Below are positions 17,924 through 26,031 of a DNA stretch of 64,000 nt, piece by piece; the stretch's first letter is position 1, and each line of letters starts with the position of its first letter. A program made the position numbers and the translations under genes. The DNA is from Thraustochytrium sp. TN22 (Eukaryota > Sar > Bigyra > Thraustochytrida > Thraustochytriidae): assembly GCA_013306675.1 (NCBI GenBank), contig JABLUY010000021.1, forward strand, positions 5,984 through 69,983, read 5' to 3'. The notes below the pieces were generated by a model, which did no database searches, was not told the origin of the DNA, and saw only the letters and a list, made by a program, of their open reading frames with translations.

Positions 17924-19036
17924 ATGCTCGCTGCCGCACGCGCGCCCCGCCTCGCTTCAAGGGCTGCGTGGCGCTGCGTGAGGCGGTCGCAGAGCGGCAT
18001 CGGCATGGGCTCCGACGCGGCGACAGAGGCCGCGGCGCCGCGCAGGTCGCGCAGGACGCGCCCGCGCGCGCCGCATGCGGGCGAAGCGGCGCCAACGCCA
18101 GCGCTGTTGACGGAGAGCAAGTTCTTCGCAACGGACTCGAAAAAGACTCGGAGGAGGACGGCGACAACAACGACGGTCCCAGCGACGACGACGACGACAG
18201 CCTCGAAGAAGGCTTCGCCTGATAAGAAGGCACCGTCCGACAAGCCGGTGCGCAAGCGCGCCAAGAAAGAGAGCGATGCCGCCTTTGTGCCGCCGACATC
18301 GTGGCGCGAGGAGCTGGAGCTCATCCGGGAGATCCGCGCGGCGCGCACGGCGCCCGTGGACTCCATGGGCGCCGAGGCGCTGGGCAGCAGCCCGGAGGAC
18401 ATGCCATTCCATACGTTGATCGCGCTGATGCTATCGAGCCAGACCAAGGACCAGGTGGTGGCGGAGGCAATGCAGAACCTCAAGGCGCACGGACTGAGCG
18501 TGGCGTCGCTGGCGGCGACGGACGCCGAGACGTTGAACGGGCTGATCCGGCGCGTGGGCTTCCACAACAACAAGACCAAGTACATCAAGACGGCGGTAGA
18601 GATGATCCAGCGTGACCACGGCGGCCAGGTCCCGGACACGATCGAGGGGCTCATGTCGCTGCCTGGGGTCGGGCCCAAAATGGGCTACCTCGTGCTGAGC
18701 ATTGCCTTTGGCAAGTCGGACGCCGGCATCGGCGTGGACACGCACATGCATCGCATGCTCAATACGCTAGCCTGGGTGCAGAGCAAGAATGCTGAGCAGA
18801 CGCGGGTCCAGTTGCAGTCGTGGCTACCCACGGAGCACTGGGGTGACATCAACCTTCTCTTTGTAGGCGTGGGCCAGATGATCCAGCAGCCCGCGGAGCG
18901 CGCCAAGCTGCTCGTTCATCTGGAGTCGCTGCAGCCTGACCGCAAGAACGCAGCGCTACGGCTCTTGCGACGCCTCGGGCTCAAGGAGGGTGCTACGACC
19001 GCTCGCAAGGGGTTGAAGGAGGAGGACGACCAGTGA
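17924..19036 (+). CDS. NTH1: Endonuclease III homologue (NTH1), DNA glycosylase/AP lyase
   Basis: Predicted 370-aa base-excision repair enzyme acting on oxidised pyrimidines. The first 22 residues (MLAAARAPRLASRAAW...) are basic and amphipathic like a mitochondrial presequence, and a basic patch KPVRKRAKK near residue 108 looks like a nuclear signal. The core has LMLSSQTKDQVV, the helix-hairpin-helix LPGVGPKMG with catalytic Lys252, and the catalytic Asp272 in GVDTHMHR. The PKMGYLVLSIAFG segment resembles eukaryotic NTH1 more than bacterial Nth. The C-terminal Cys-x6-Cys-x2-Cys-x5-Cys cluster loop is absent: the aligned segment reads VGVGQMIQQPAERAKLL with no cysteine. Convergent with endonuclease V, with 109 bp between the stops. 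An in-frame ATG at residue 28 (GIGMGSD) could make a nuclear isoform. Confidence 0.9.
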   Translation: MLAAARAPRLASRAAWRCVRRSQSGIGMGSDAATEAAAPRRSRRTRPRAPHAGEAAPTPALLTESKFFATDSKKTRRRTATTTTVPATTTTTASKKASPDKKAPSDKPVRKRAKKESDAAFVPPTSWREELELIREIRAARTAPVDSMGAEALGSSPEDMPFHTLIALMLSSQTKDQVVAEAMQNLKAHGLSVASLAATDAETLNGLIRRVGFHNNKTKYIKTAVEMIQRDHGGQVPDTIEGLMSLPGVGPKMGYLVLSIAFGKSDAGIGVDTHMHRMLNTLAWVQSKNAEQTRVQLQSWLPTEHWGDINLLFVGVGQMIQQPAERAKLLVHLESLQPDRKNAALRLLRRLGLKEGATTARKGLKEEDDQ

Positions 19037-19145
19037 AAGCCAACAAGCTATGTTATCTCAGAAATCAAGCAAACAAGCAAGCCTGAGCATGCAAGCATGC
19101 AAAATGCAAACAAACAAATAAAGCAAACGGCAAGACACAAACCTT

Positions 19146-20066
19146 TCACTTGCTCTCATGGCTGGTTGTCAGGTCGGCACGATCTCGGAGCCAAGCTCGA
19201 CTGCGCAGGTCCGCCTGTCGCACAGGCTCCGGGATGCGGTAGCGTGAGCAGCTCCGCACCACGTCGAGCGCCGTGCGCAGCGAGACGCGGTGGCCCTGCG
19301 AGATAAAAATGGGCTTGGACAGTCCGGCGAGCGGCAGCACGGCGGCACCCCAGCAGCGGCCCGAGTCGCCCACGAGGTTGACGGCCGTGAAGCCATCCTC
19401 GGCGCGCGGCGCCGCGGCCAGGGTCGCGAGCATGCTGTCCTTGGTGAGGCCGTCGACGTGCAGAAAGGTTTTGGCAACGCCCACGGTGCGGATGCCCAAC
19501 TCCACTCCGAGGTGGCTCGCCAAGCCAAAGCCCTGCGGGTGCAGGACGCCGTTGCCGTCCACGAGGGTGACATCTGGAAGGCGCAGGCTCGTCTCGGTCG
19601 CTCCAGCCTCGGCGACGCGCGCCTCCAGGCGGCGCCAGAGCGCGACCAGGTGAGGGACCTCGCGGAACGCCAGAAACCCAGCCATGTACGGCTCGTCCAT
19701 GGTGACGCAGGCAAAGTCCTCGTACACGAGCTCTAGCTCGGCGCCTCCCTCGGCGCCCGGCACCCGGCGGAGCACCACGAGGCTGGCGCACGCCAAGTCG
19801 GTGTCCTTGATGAAGCTAATGTCCACGCCGCCCAGGTGCGTCCACGTCTTTGCGTCGCCGTCGCGCTCGTGCTCGTGCTCGCCTTGGTCGTTGTCGTCGT
19901 CGTCGTCGTCGGTGCGGAGCTGCGCGCGCAGCTGCGCCTGCTGCTCGCGCCATGCGGCTCGCTTGGCGGCGAGCTCCGGCGGCAGCTCCGCGTCGGCGTC
20001 GGCCGCCGCCAGCACCTCCGCCGGTGTCGCCGCCGGTGCCGGCGCACCAGCCCCAGCCCCCGCCAT
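19146..20066 (-). CDS. ENDOV: Endonuclease V (inosine-specific endonuclease)
   Basis: Predicted 306-aa protein. The family nicks nucleic acid one nucleotide 3' of inosine; eukaryotic members act mainly on inosine-containing RNA. Diagnostic motifs: GGVDISF with metal-binding Asp82, the wedge motif PYMAGFLAFRE with Glu136, DGNGVLHPQGFGLASHLGV with Asp170, then GVAKTF and GHRVSL. The N-terminal 75 residues are Ala/Pro-rich and then acidic (DDDDDD), an extension beyond bacterial Nfi. Start chosen at MAGAGAGAP; the frame is open 28 codons further upstream, but that part is unlike the family. Convergent with NTH1 and followed upstream by the sulfotransferase gene on the same strand. Confidence 0.92.
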   Translation of the reverse strand: MAGAGAGAPAPAATPAEVLAAADADAELPPELAAKRAAWREQQAQLRAQLRTDDDDDDNDQGEHEHERDGDAKTWTHLGGVDISFIKDTDLACASLVVLRRVPGAEGGAELELVYEDFACVTMDEPYMAGFLAFREVPHLVALWRRLEARVAEAGATETSLRLPDVTLVDGNGVLHPQGFGLASHLGVELGIRTVGVAKTFLHVDGLTKDSMLATLAAAPRAEDGFTAVNLVGDSGRCWGAAVLPLAGLSKPIFISQGHRVSLRTALDVVRSCSRYRIPEPVRQADLRSRAWLRDRADLTTSHESK

Positions 20067-20196
20067 GTGCGCGCTCCAGGAACGGGTTTTGGCCGCGTCG
20101 TGCCAGTGGGGGGCGGCCCCATGCCAAAGTGCTCGACATGGAGTCACCACTGCCTAACCCCGTTGCACTGGAGCTCGGCACGGACTCGGAACAAGA

Positions 20197-21954
20197 TCAG
20201 GGCTGCGCAGCGATGAGAAGGTCGGCGGGGACGTGGGCCTCGAAGCGACGCCAGCGGCCCACGGAGGAGGCGTAGACGGACTTGGAGACCTGAGCGCGGC
20301 TGAGCGTGTTGGCGACACGGCGCGAGGTGTGGTGCTGCAGCACGGCCTCGTTCCAGGGTAGGTCCAGGTAGGCTAGTAGGTTGCCGAGGACGCGGCGCGG
20401 GTCATTGACGAGCGCCTCGTATCGTACGTCAAGCCAAGTGTGGCCGAGGGCGCGCCACAGGTCGAGCGTGGTCTCGAAACTGTTGATGCGTGTTGCCAGC
20501 GAATCCACGTGGAGCGTGTGGTAGTTGTACTCACCGTGGAAGGACGAGAGGAACTGCGAGACAAAGACGTCGCGCGGGTCGCGGCGCAGGACGACGATCT
20601 TGGCGTCCGGGAAGTAGGCGCGGAGGAAGGGGATATGGCGCCAGTTGATCGGCAGCTTGTCGGCCAGGTAGCGCGGCGGCGCCGTGCGCGCAGCGCCAAC
20701 GTGCTGCGCCAGGAACGTGCGCAAAGTAGCGCGCCGATACGCCTCGGCGCGCTGGGCGGCCGCCTCGCCGAGCGTCTCGTTGGAATCGATCCAGCAGGAC
20801 GCGGTCTCGACGGGGACGCCGGGCTCGCAGTACACGACGGGCGCCGCCTCCATGTCGAAGAGCGTGGTCTCTCCCATGCCGTGCACGTCCGGGTGCATGC
20901 TGACCATTTGCTCCAAGAGCGTCGTGCCGCTCCGTGCGAGGCCCACGATAAAGAGCGGCGCGCCGGCGCCGGACACGCGCGGCGCGCTGCCGGGCGGGAA
21001 CTTGGGCTGGCGCGATATGCCGAGCGCCGCAAGTGTCGCCGAGGCACCGCGAAGGTAGGTTTTGAAGAGCAGCTCGCGCGTTTTGGCTGCGTCGCGCTCG
21101 GGCGAGCGCTCGCGGCGGATCCAGTTCGCCCGCTCGCCGTGCGCCCATGCGGCCTCTGGGTTTTCCAGGCGGCTCGCGACGCTCGCGAGCAGGTACTCGA
21201 GGTTGGACAAGTCATAGGCGTCGGGCGCGTCTGGATCCGGGTCGCCGCGGCGTTGCGTCCACGCCGTGAGCTGCGCGTAGACGGTCTCATAGGACTCACT
21301 CCCGAGGAGAGACACGGCCTCTGCCCAGCGCAGAAGCGCTTGGGCGGTCACCGTGTCCGCGCGAGCCACGGCCGGGCCAACGAGGTCCACAACGGCCTCG
21401 TACTCGCTGCAGGCCGCCAGCGAGGCGGCGTAGTCCTCCAAGAAGGCCGCACCGTCCAGCTCAAAGGCGCGAGCCAGGGCGCGCCGCGCCGGCCGCGGCA
21501 CGCCGTCCGCGTCCGTCACGCTCAGCGCCTGCAGTACGTGTCCCAGCGCAGCCCAAGCGGTCGCGTCCTGGGGCCGCTCCTGCACGCAGCGCTCCGCAAG
21601 CACCATATCTGCGTGACTTAGATGCTCCGGCGACACTCGCTTCAGCTCGCGCCCCAGCAGCTCCTCGCACGAGGTGAACGCGCCGTTGTGGTGGACCGCC
21701 GCAGCCGGAGCCTTGCTCTCGTCCCTGCTGCTCATGCCCGATGCCTCGGTGGTGGTGAAGACGCAAACCAGCAGGAGGACGAAGAGGAGGGCAGTGCCCG
21801 GCCTGAGGTGCGCCGGCGCCGGCGCTGGCGCCGGCGTTGGTGCGCTCGGCCCTGCGCTCATTTGTGTTTGCGTTGTTGCGGCTTTGATGCTTTGTCGCCC
21901 GTCTGACTGAGCGACGGTTGGGGGGAAAGAAGGTCCCAATGTCCCGTCCAACAT
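20197..21954 (-). CDS. Golgi-type sulfotransferase with N-terminal TPR-like region
   Basis: Predicted 585 aa (or 554 aa from Met32). One hydrophobic segment (about 52-72, ALLFVLLLVCVF) after a short N-terminal tail suggests a type II membrane protein of the secretory pathway. Residues about 95-310 are helical, Ala/Leu/Glu-rich and TPR-like. The C-terminal half is a sulfotransferase domain (Sulfotransfer_3-like): the 5'-phosphosulfate loop FIVGLARSGTTLLEQM near residue 332, and the 3'-phosphate binding segment VVLRRDPRDVFVSQFLSSF near 453. These motifs bind PAPS, so transfer of sulfate to a glycan or protein tyrosine is expected; the acceptor cannot be told. The TPR plus sulfotransferase arrangement is common in bacteria and protists. 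Confidence 0.85.
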   Translation of the reverse strand: MLDGTLGPSFPPTVAQSDGRQSIKAATTQTQMSAGPSAPTPAPAPAPAHLRPGTALLFVLLLVCVFTTTEASGMSSRDESKAPAAAVHHNGAFTSCEELLGRELKRVSPEHLSHADMVLAERCVQERPQDATAWAALGHVLQALSVTDADGVPRPARRALARAFELDGAAFLEDYAASLAACSEYEAVVDLVGPAVARADTVTAQALLRWAEAVSLLGSESYETVYAQLTAWTQRRGDPDPDAPDAYDLSNLEYLLASVASRLENPEAAWAHGERANWIRRERSPERDAAKTRELLFKTYLRGASATLAALGISRQPKFPPGSAPRVSGAGAPLFIVGLARSGTTLLEQMVSMHPDVHGMGETTLFDMEAAPVVYCEPGVPVETASCWIDSNETLGEAAAQRAEAYRRATLRTFLAQHVGAARTAPPRYLADKLPINWRHIPFLRAYFPDAKIVVLRRDPRDVFVSQFLSSFHGEYNYHTLHVDSLATRINSFETTLDLWRALGHTWLDVRYEALVNDPRRVLGNLLAYLDLPWNEAVLQHHTSRRVANTLSRAQVSKSVYASSVGRWRRFEAHVPADLLIAAQP

Positions 21955-21978
21955 GATGTGTGCAGGCAGTCAAAGTGT

Positions 21979-22225
21979 CGAAGGCCAGTCAATGGCGCCT
22001 CTCACTCAGAGGCGCATGCGATCGTCAAGAAAGGCCAGTCATTGGCGCCTCTCAAAGGCGTCAAGTTGGAGCATTCGCAAGCTCTGCCGGCTGCTGGGCA
22101 TGAGTCTCGATAACGACTCCTTTGTGATCGTCAAGAAAGGCCAGTCGATGGCGTCTCTCAAAGGCGCAAGAAAAGCCGAGTTGGAGCGGAGCATTCGCAA
22201 GCTCTGCCGGCTGCTGGGCATGCAC
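21979..22225. repeat. Degenerate tandem repeat (about 107 bp) with peptide-coding character
   Basis: Two related copies (from about 22021 and 22128) and a leading partial copy (from 21979) share GATCGTCAAGAAAGGCCAGTC and GCATTCGCAAGCTCTGCCGG, each ending CTGCTGGGCATG. On + the second copy reads KKGQSMASLKGA and SIRKLCRLLGM. It may be the remains of a duplicated coding segment; no parent gene is in the window. Confidence 0.75.
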
Positions 22226-22310
22226 AAGATCGTGGGGTGGTACGAGTTAGCACCCGGGTAGGGTACCAAGTGTAGTACGCCGCCCCAAAATGCATCAGCT
22301 CCCCAGGGCA

Positions 22311-22590
22311 AGACGCGGAGACTGCAAGAAAACAGACACATGGTTGCAAATAACGCGCACGGAGAGGACCCGCTAGTCTAGAGTATGATTCGCGCGCGAG
22401 ACGCGGAGACTGCAAGAAAACAGACACATGGTTGCAAATAACGCGCACGGAGAGGACCCGCTAGTCTAGAGTATGATTCGCGCTCGAGACGCGGAGACTG
22501 CAATGAAAACAGACACATGGTTGCAAATAACGCGCACGGAGAGGACCCGCTGGTCTAGAGTATGATTCGCGCGCGAGACGCGGCGTGACG
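22311..22590 (+). repeat. Three 88-89 bp tandem repeats plus partial fourth, tRNA-Pro-like
   Basis: Units start at 22311, 22399, 22487 and 22576 (AGACGCGG). Each carries CTAGTCTAGAGTATGATTCG, near-identical to the D-arm/A-box half of eukaryotic tRNA-Pro, followed about 56 bp later by GGTTGCAAATAAC, resembling a decayed B box. The last copy reads TGGTCTAGAGTATGATTC, closest to the tRNA. No intact cloverleaf is visible: the anticodon stem is replaced by CG-rich sequence. Most likely a tRNA-derived repeat or tRNA pseudogene cluster. Confidence 0.6.
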
Positions 22591-22683
22591 ACGGTCCTCC
22601 TGACCGAGCGCGAGGTCGCACTGGAAAAAGGGAAGACACTGCTGCATGCATGACGGCAAAGAAGAAGCAGCGAGCGAGCGTGA

Positions 22684-25600
22684 TCAGAGCTCGAAGCCAT
22701 GGGGCATACCAGGTGAAGGAGGAGCACGAGGCGGCATGCCGGGAGGTGGAGGAGGCGAGGGCGGGACGGAGCCGCCATAAAGGGAGCCCTTGGTGCCGCG
22801 TGAGTCGGCGAAGGATGGGGACATCTGGTAGGAGACGGCAGCGCCGGTTTCCCTGGACTTGGAGCCCTTGGAGCCCTTGGAGTAGCTGTCGTTGGTGTCA
22901 ATGGCGGTGATGTCGTCGATGAAGCCGAACTTGACGGCCCAGAGCTCGAAGTTGCGGCGATGGATGCCAAAGACGATGAAGATGAGGATGCTCTGGCCCA
23001 TGACGACGCCAAAGGTGAGCCAGAGCGAGGCGAAGTTGAGACCGCCCGGCTGCACGATACCGCAGCCGGACTGGTCGGCCGGGGCGCCGATGAGCATGGA
23101 TACGTCGGCGGTGGCGTTGGTGGCCGGATTGGCGATGCCGTTGGCGTAGTTGAGGAGCAGGCACTGAACCCAAGCCTGAGCCTGCGAGGTGAAGGTATCC
23201 TCCATGAAGTAGTTGGAGATGCGGAAGGCGAAGATGTTGAGCCAGACGAAGATGAAGAGCAGCACGAAGAGCATGGGCGTGCGGTACATGGCGTAGCGCT
23301 TGGCACGGCGGCCGCTCGAGGTGGTGCCCTGGTTGAGGTGCGTGGAGCGCTTCATGTGGGAGAAGATGGTGTAGATGACAGTGAGCATGAGGAAGCAGCC
23401 CGAAATCATGCAGATGCCAATGTAGATGTAGAAGGCGTACCACTCGAGCTCCGAGCCGTGGCCGTGGGTGATAAAGGCCCATGGCGTGGGCGGGGAGAAG
23501 CCGAGCTCGCCGAAGCCGAGGACAACCGAGGTGGAGATGATGGGGACGCCCCAGGCGAAGAGGTGGTAGAGGCGGCGGCTGCGGTCAGTGCTGCGCGCGC
23601 CGGCGACGAGCTTGCGGTAGAGGTCAAAGGCCTGGCAGAGCCACCAAGAGCAGAGCGCCGTGGCGAAGAAGAGCAGCCAGGTGGCCTGGTAGACGGCGAC
23701 GGAGAAGCCGTCGTCGCGCAGCGTGGACGGCTGGGAGTTGTCGATACAGAGCGTCTCGCGTAGGTTGCCACCCGAGGAGGCGGCGCTGACGAGCATGGCG
23801 AGCGAGATGTTGAAGGAACAGAAGGAGAGCCAAAAGGTCATGAACTGCTTGTGCTTCTCCGCGAAGACGGCCCAGGTGAGCACCATGAAGCCCGTCATGA
23901 GCACGCCTAGCGAGCTGAAGACGAGCTGCACGATGGTAAAGGTGGCCATGTCGTCCTCGGTGAGCATGGTGCCCAGACACGGGAGCGCGCAGCAACTGAG
24001 GTCGCTGACAGTTTCGGCAAAGGGGCTGTCCGGGACGACGAGCGGCGCCGGGCAGCTGCAGAAACCGGCCTGCAGCGAAGACATCTCCTCGGCGGAGAGC
24101 GCGCCCAGCACGAGCGGCGTGCTGATGGTCGGGTCGGCCGCGTCGCTGGCGAGCGAGGAGGCGACGCTGAAGGTGACGCCGTCAAAGGTGTCCGCCGGGA
24201 GACTGTAGTTGGCCGGGTCGTTGATGAGACGCAGGTAGTCGGCCAGGCCCTCGAGCGAGCTGGCGCTGGCAAAGTATTGCACGGCCTCCGGAAACTTGGG
24301 CAGGCCGTTGAGGCTGTTGGTGCAGCCCCAGATCGGGTCGTCGTCGCCGTTGGGGCAGGCAGTGTCGTTCAGAAGGCCCTCGCAGTCCGGCTGCGCCGCC
24401 GCGGGCAGGACATCACGAAGGAGATCGGCACACTCGGACTCGTAGAGGCGGCAGATCTCGCGCGAGGCGAAGCGCGGCAGCGCGTACGAGAGCGGCAGGC
24501 GGTCTTCCGCAAAGGCCGCGGCCGTGTCCTCGGTGTTGCAGCCGCCGAACTCGTCCGGGATGAGGCAGAGCTGCTTGAGCTGCGGCTTCATGAGGCCCTG
24601 CGCACAGGCATACTCGCGGAAGGCGACCTGGCAGCGCACCGAGGCCCAGGTCGGGAAACTGGCCACGCTGACCTGGATGCGCAGCAGCAGGCAGTCGCGC
24701 GAGTTGTAGGCGCTGACGCCGGCGTACGTGCAGAGAGGCGAGGCGGCCGGGTAGTTGGCGAAGCGCGGCGAGCCCTCCCAGTCGACCGGGCAGGCCTCGT
24801 CGTCCCAGGTGCCCAGGTCCTGCTCCGTGGAGTCGGCGTCGTAGCGCGAGGCCAGCGGTGCCATGCCCACGGTGGGCGCCACGTAGTACGCCCGCAGGTA
24901 CCTGTCGGTCTTGCCGGAGCTCATGCATTCCATGGCCTGCGCCTCGGACTGGCCGTAGGCGCTCTGGTACGCGGCGTCGCGAAGCGCCAGCGAGTGGATG
25001 AGCGCCGTGTCCTGGTTGTCGGAGGAGCCCACGAGGTCTCCGGTGTAGCCGACGACGCCGGCGCACTGCGAGGCCTCGGGCAGCACGTCCAGCGAGCTCT
25101 CGATCGAGGCCACAGTCGCATCATTGCACGCGTACGCGCCGCGCAGCGTGGCGCACGGCAGGGTGGTGCCGGAGCCAACGGGGGCGCAGTTGTCGCCACC
25201 GTTCAGCGTCGCGACGCTATCGATGTTCGAGCTCAGCGCCGACTCGAGCGCGGTCTGCGTGCCATCCGGAAAGGCGTCCAGGGAACCGCCCGCCGTCGTC
25301 GCGTCGCACGAGGGCGCGAGCCCGAGCGCCGTCAGCGCGGGCAGGGTGAAACGTTCCGTGACACATGAGATGTTGAAGGAGGCTCCGCAGCCACGAGCGC
25401 CCACGGCCGAGCCCAGCTCCGCGAGGACCGCGGCGTCCGTGGCGGAGTCGCCCAAGAGCTCGATCATCTTGGGATACAGGAAGCCCGACACGAGCGGGCA
25501 GGTCGTCGACGAGGACGTCGGCTCGTTGCCCGCCGTCAGCGTGAGCGACTCGCACAGGCTCTTGCACGGGAAGACGGCCGTCGGCCTGCCGCACACGCCT

Positions 25601-26031
25601 GCCGCGGCGTCCCAGACGAAGTCCGCGCTGGCCTTGGCATCGCACGCCGACTGCGTCATCGGATACGAGGCCGACGAGTACTCTGTGTTCGGGTCGCCGC
25701 CCGTGAAGAAGAAGTCGGGCACTGTGACGCACTCGGGAAAGACCGACTTGCAGACCGCCTCCTTGAGCGCCGTGCTGCACGAGGTCGGCAGCAGCTTGAG
25801 CAGCACGCCCAGCGCCGCGTTCCCGCCCGTGAGTTGCTCCAGCGCCACGGCCTCGAGCGTCGCCTGCGGCACCGCGTCGTTGCTCACGTAGTACTTGTAG
25901 TCCACCACGCCGGCGCACAGCCCGAGCGAGCCGTCCACGAACTCCTCATACTCCCTGCACTCCGCCGCCGCGCGCCCCAGCGTCGCCAGCGTCGCCACCG
26001 CCGCCAGCCGCAGCAGCAGCGCCCTCGCCAT
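22684..26031 (-). CDS. Frizzled/Smoothened-like seven-transmembrane receptor
   Basis: Predicted 1115-aa protein starting MARALLLRLAAVATLATLG, a signal peptide. Near residues 39-175 is a cysteine-rich domain with Frizzled CRD spacing: LLPTSCSTALKEAVCKSVF then FPCKSLCESL, parallel to the CRD signatures of animal Frizzleds. A second Cys-rich block around 430-520 (VRCQVAFREYACAQ ... REICRLYESEC) may be another CRD. From about residue 690 come seven hydrophobic helices, beginning VQLVFSSLGVLMTGFMVLTW, with a YHLFAWGVPIISTSVV segment typical of Frizzled TM4. After TM7 the animal KTxxxW Dishevelled motif is replaced by RNFELW, keeping the tryptophan. The tail is Ser/Lys then Pro-rich (SVPPSPPPPPGMPP). 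Non-animal Frizzled-like receptors are known from Dictyostelium and other protists. The ligand is unknown. The frame is open upstream of this start, but that part is low-complexity. Confidence 0.88.
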   Translation of the reverse strand: MARALLLRLAAVATLATLGRAAAECREYEEFVDGSLGLCAGVVDYKYYVSNDAVPQATLEAVALEQLTGGNAALGVLLKLLPTSCSTALKEAVCKSVFPECVTVPDFFFTGGDPNTEYSSASYPMTQSACDAKASADFVWDAAAGVCGRPTAVFPCKSLCESLTLTAGNEPTSSSTTCPLVSGFLYPKMIELLGDSATDAAVLAELGSAVGARGCGASFNISCVTERFTLPALTALGLAPSCDATTAGGSLDAFPDGTQTALESALSSNIDSVATLNGGDNCAPVGSGTTLPCATLRGAYACNDATVASIESSLDVLPEASQCAGVVGYTGDLVGSSDNQDTALIHSLALRDAAYQSAYGQSEAQAMECMSSGKTDRYLRAYYVAPTVGMAPLASRYDADSTEQDLGTWDDEACPVDWEGSPRFANYPAASPLCTYAGVSAYNSRDCLLLRIQVSVASFPTWASVRCQVAFREYACAQGLMKPQLKQLCLIPDEFGGCNTEDTAAAFAEDRLPLSYALPRFASREICRLYESECADLLRDVLPAAAQPDCEGLLNDTACPNGDDDPIWGCTNSLNGLPKFPEAVQYFASASSLEGLADYLRLINDPANYSLPADTFDGVTFSVASSLASDAADPTISTPLVLGALSAEEMSSLQAGFCSCPAPLVVPDSPFAETVSDLSCCALPCLGTMLTEDDMATFTIVQLVFSSLGVLMTGFMVLTWAVFAEKHKQFMTFWLSFCSFNISLAMLVSAASSGGNLRETLCIDNSQPSTLRDDGFSVAVYQATWLLFFATALCSWWLCQAFDLYRKLVAGARSTDRSRRLYHLFAWGVPIISTSVVLGFGELGFSPPTPWAFITHGHGSELEWYAFYIYIGICMISGCFLMLTVIYTIFSHMKRSTHLNQGTTSSGRRAKRYAMYRTPMLFVLLFIFVWLNIFAFRISNYFMEDTFTSQAQAWVQCLLLNYANGIANPATNATADVSMLIGAPADQSGCGIVQPGGLNFASLWLTFGVVMGQSILIFIVFGIHRRNFELWAVKFGFIDDITAIDTNDSYSKGSKGSKSRETGAAVSYQMSPSFADSRGTKGSLYGGSVPPSPPPPPGMPPRAPPSPGMPHGFEL

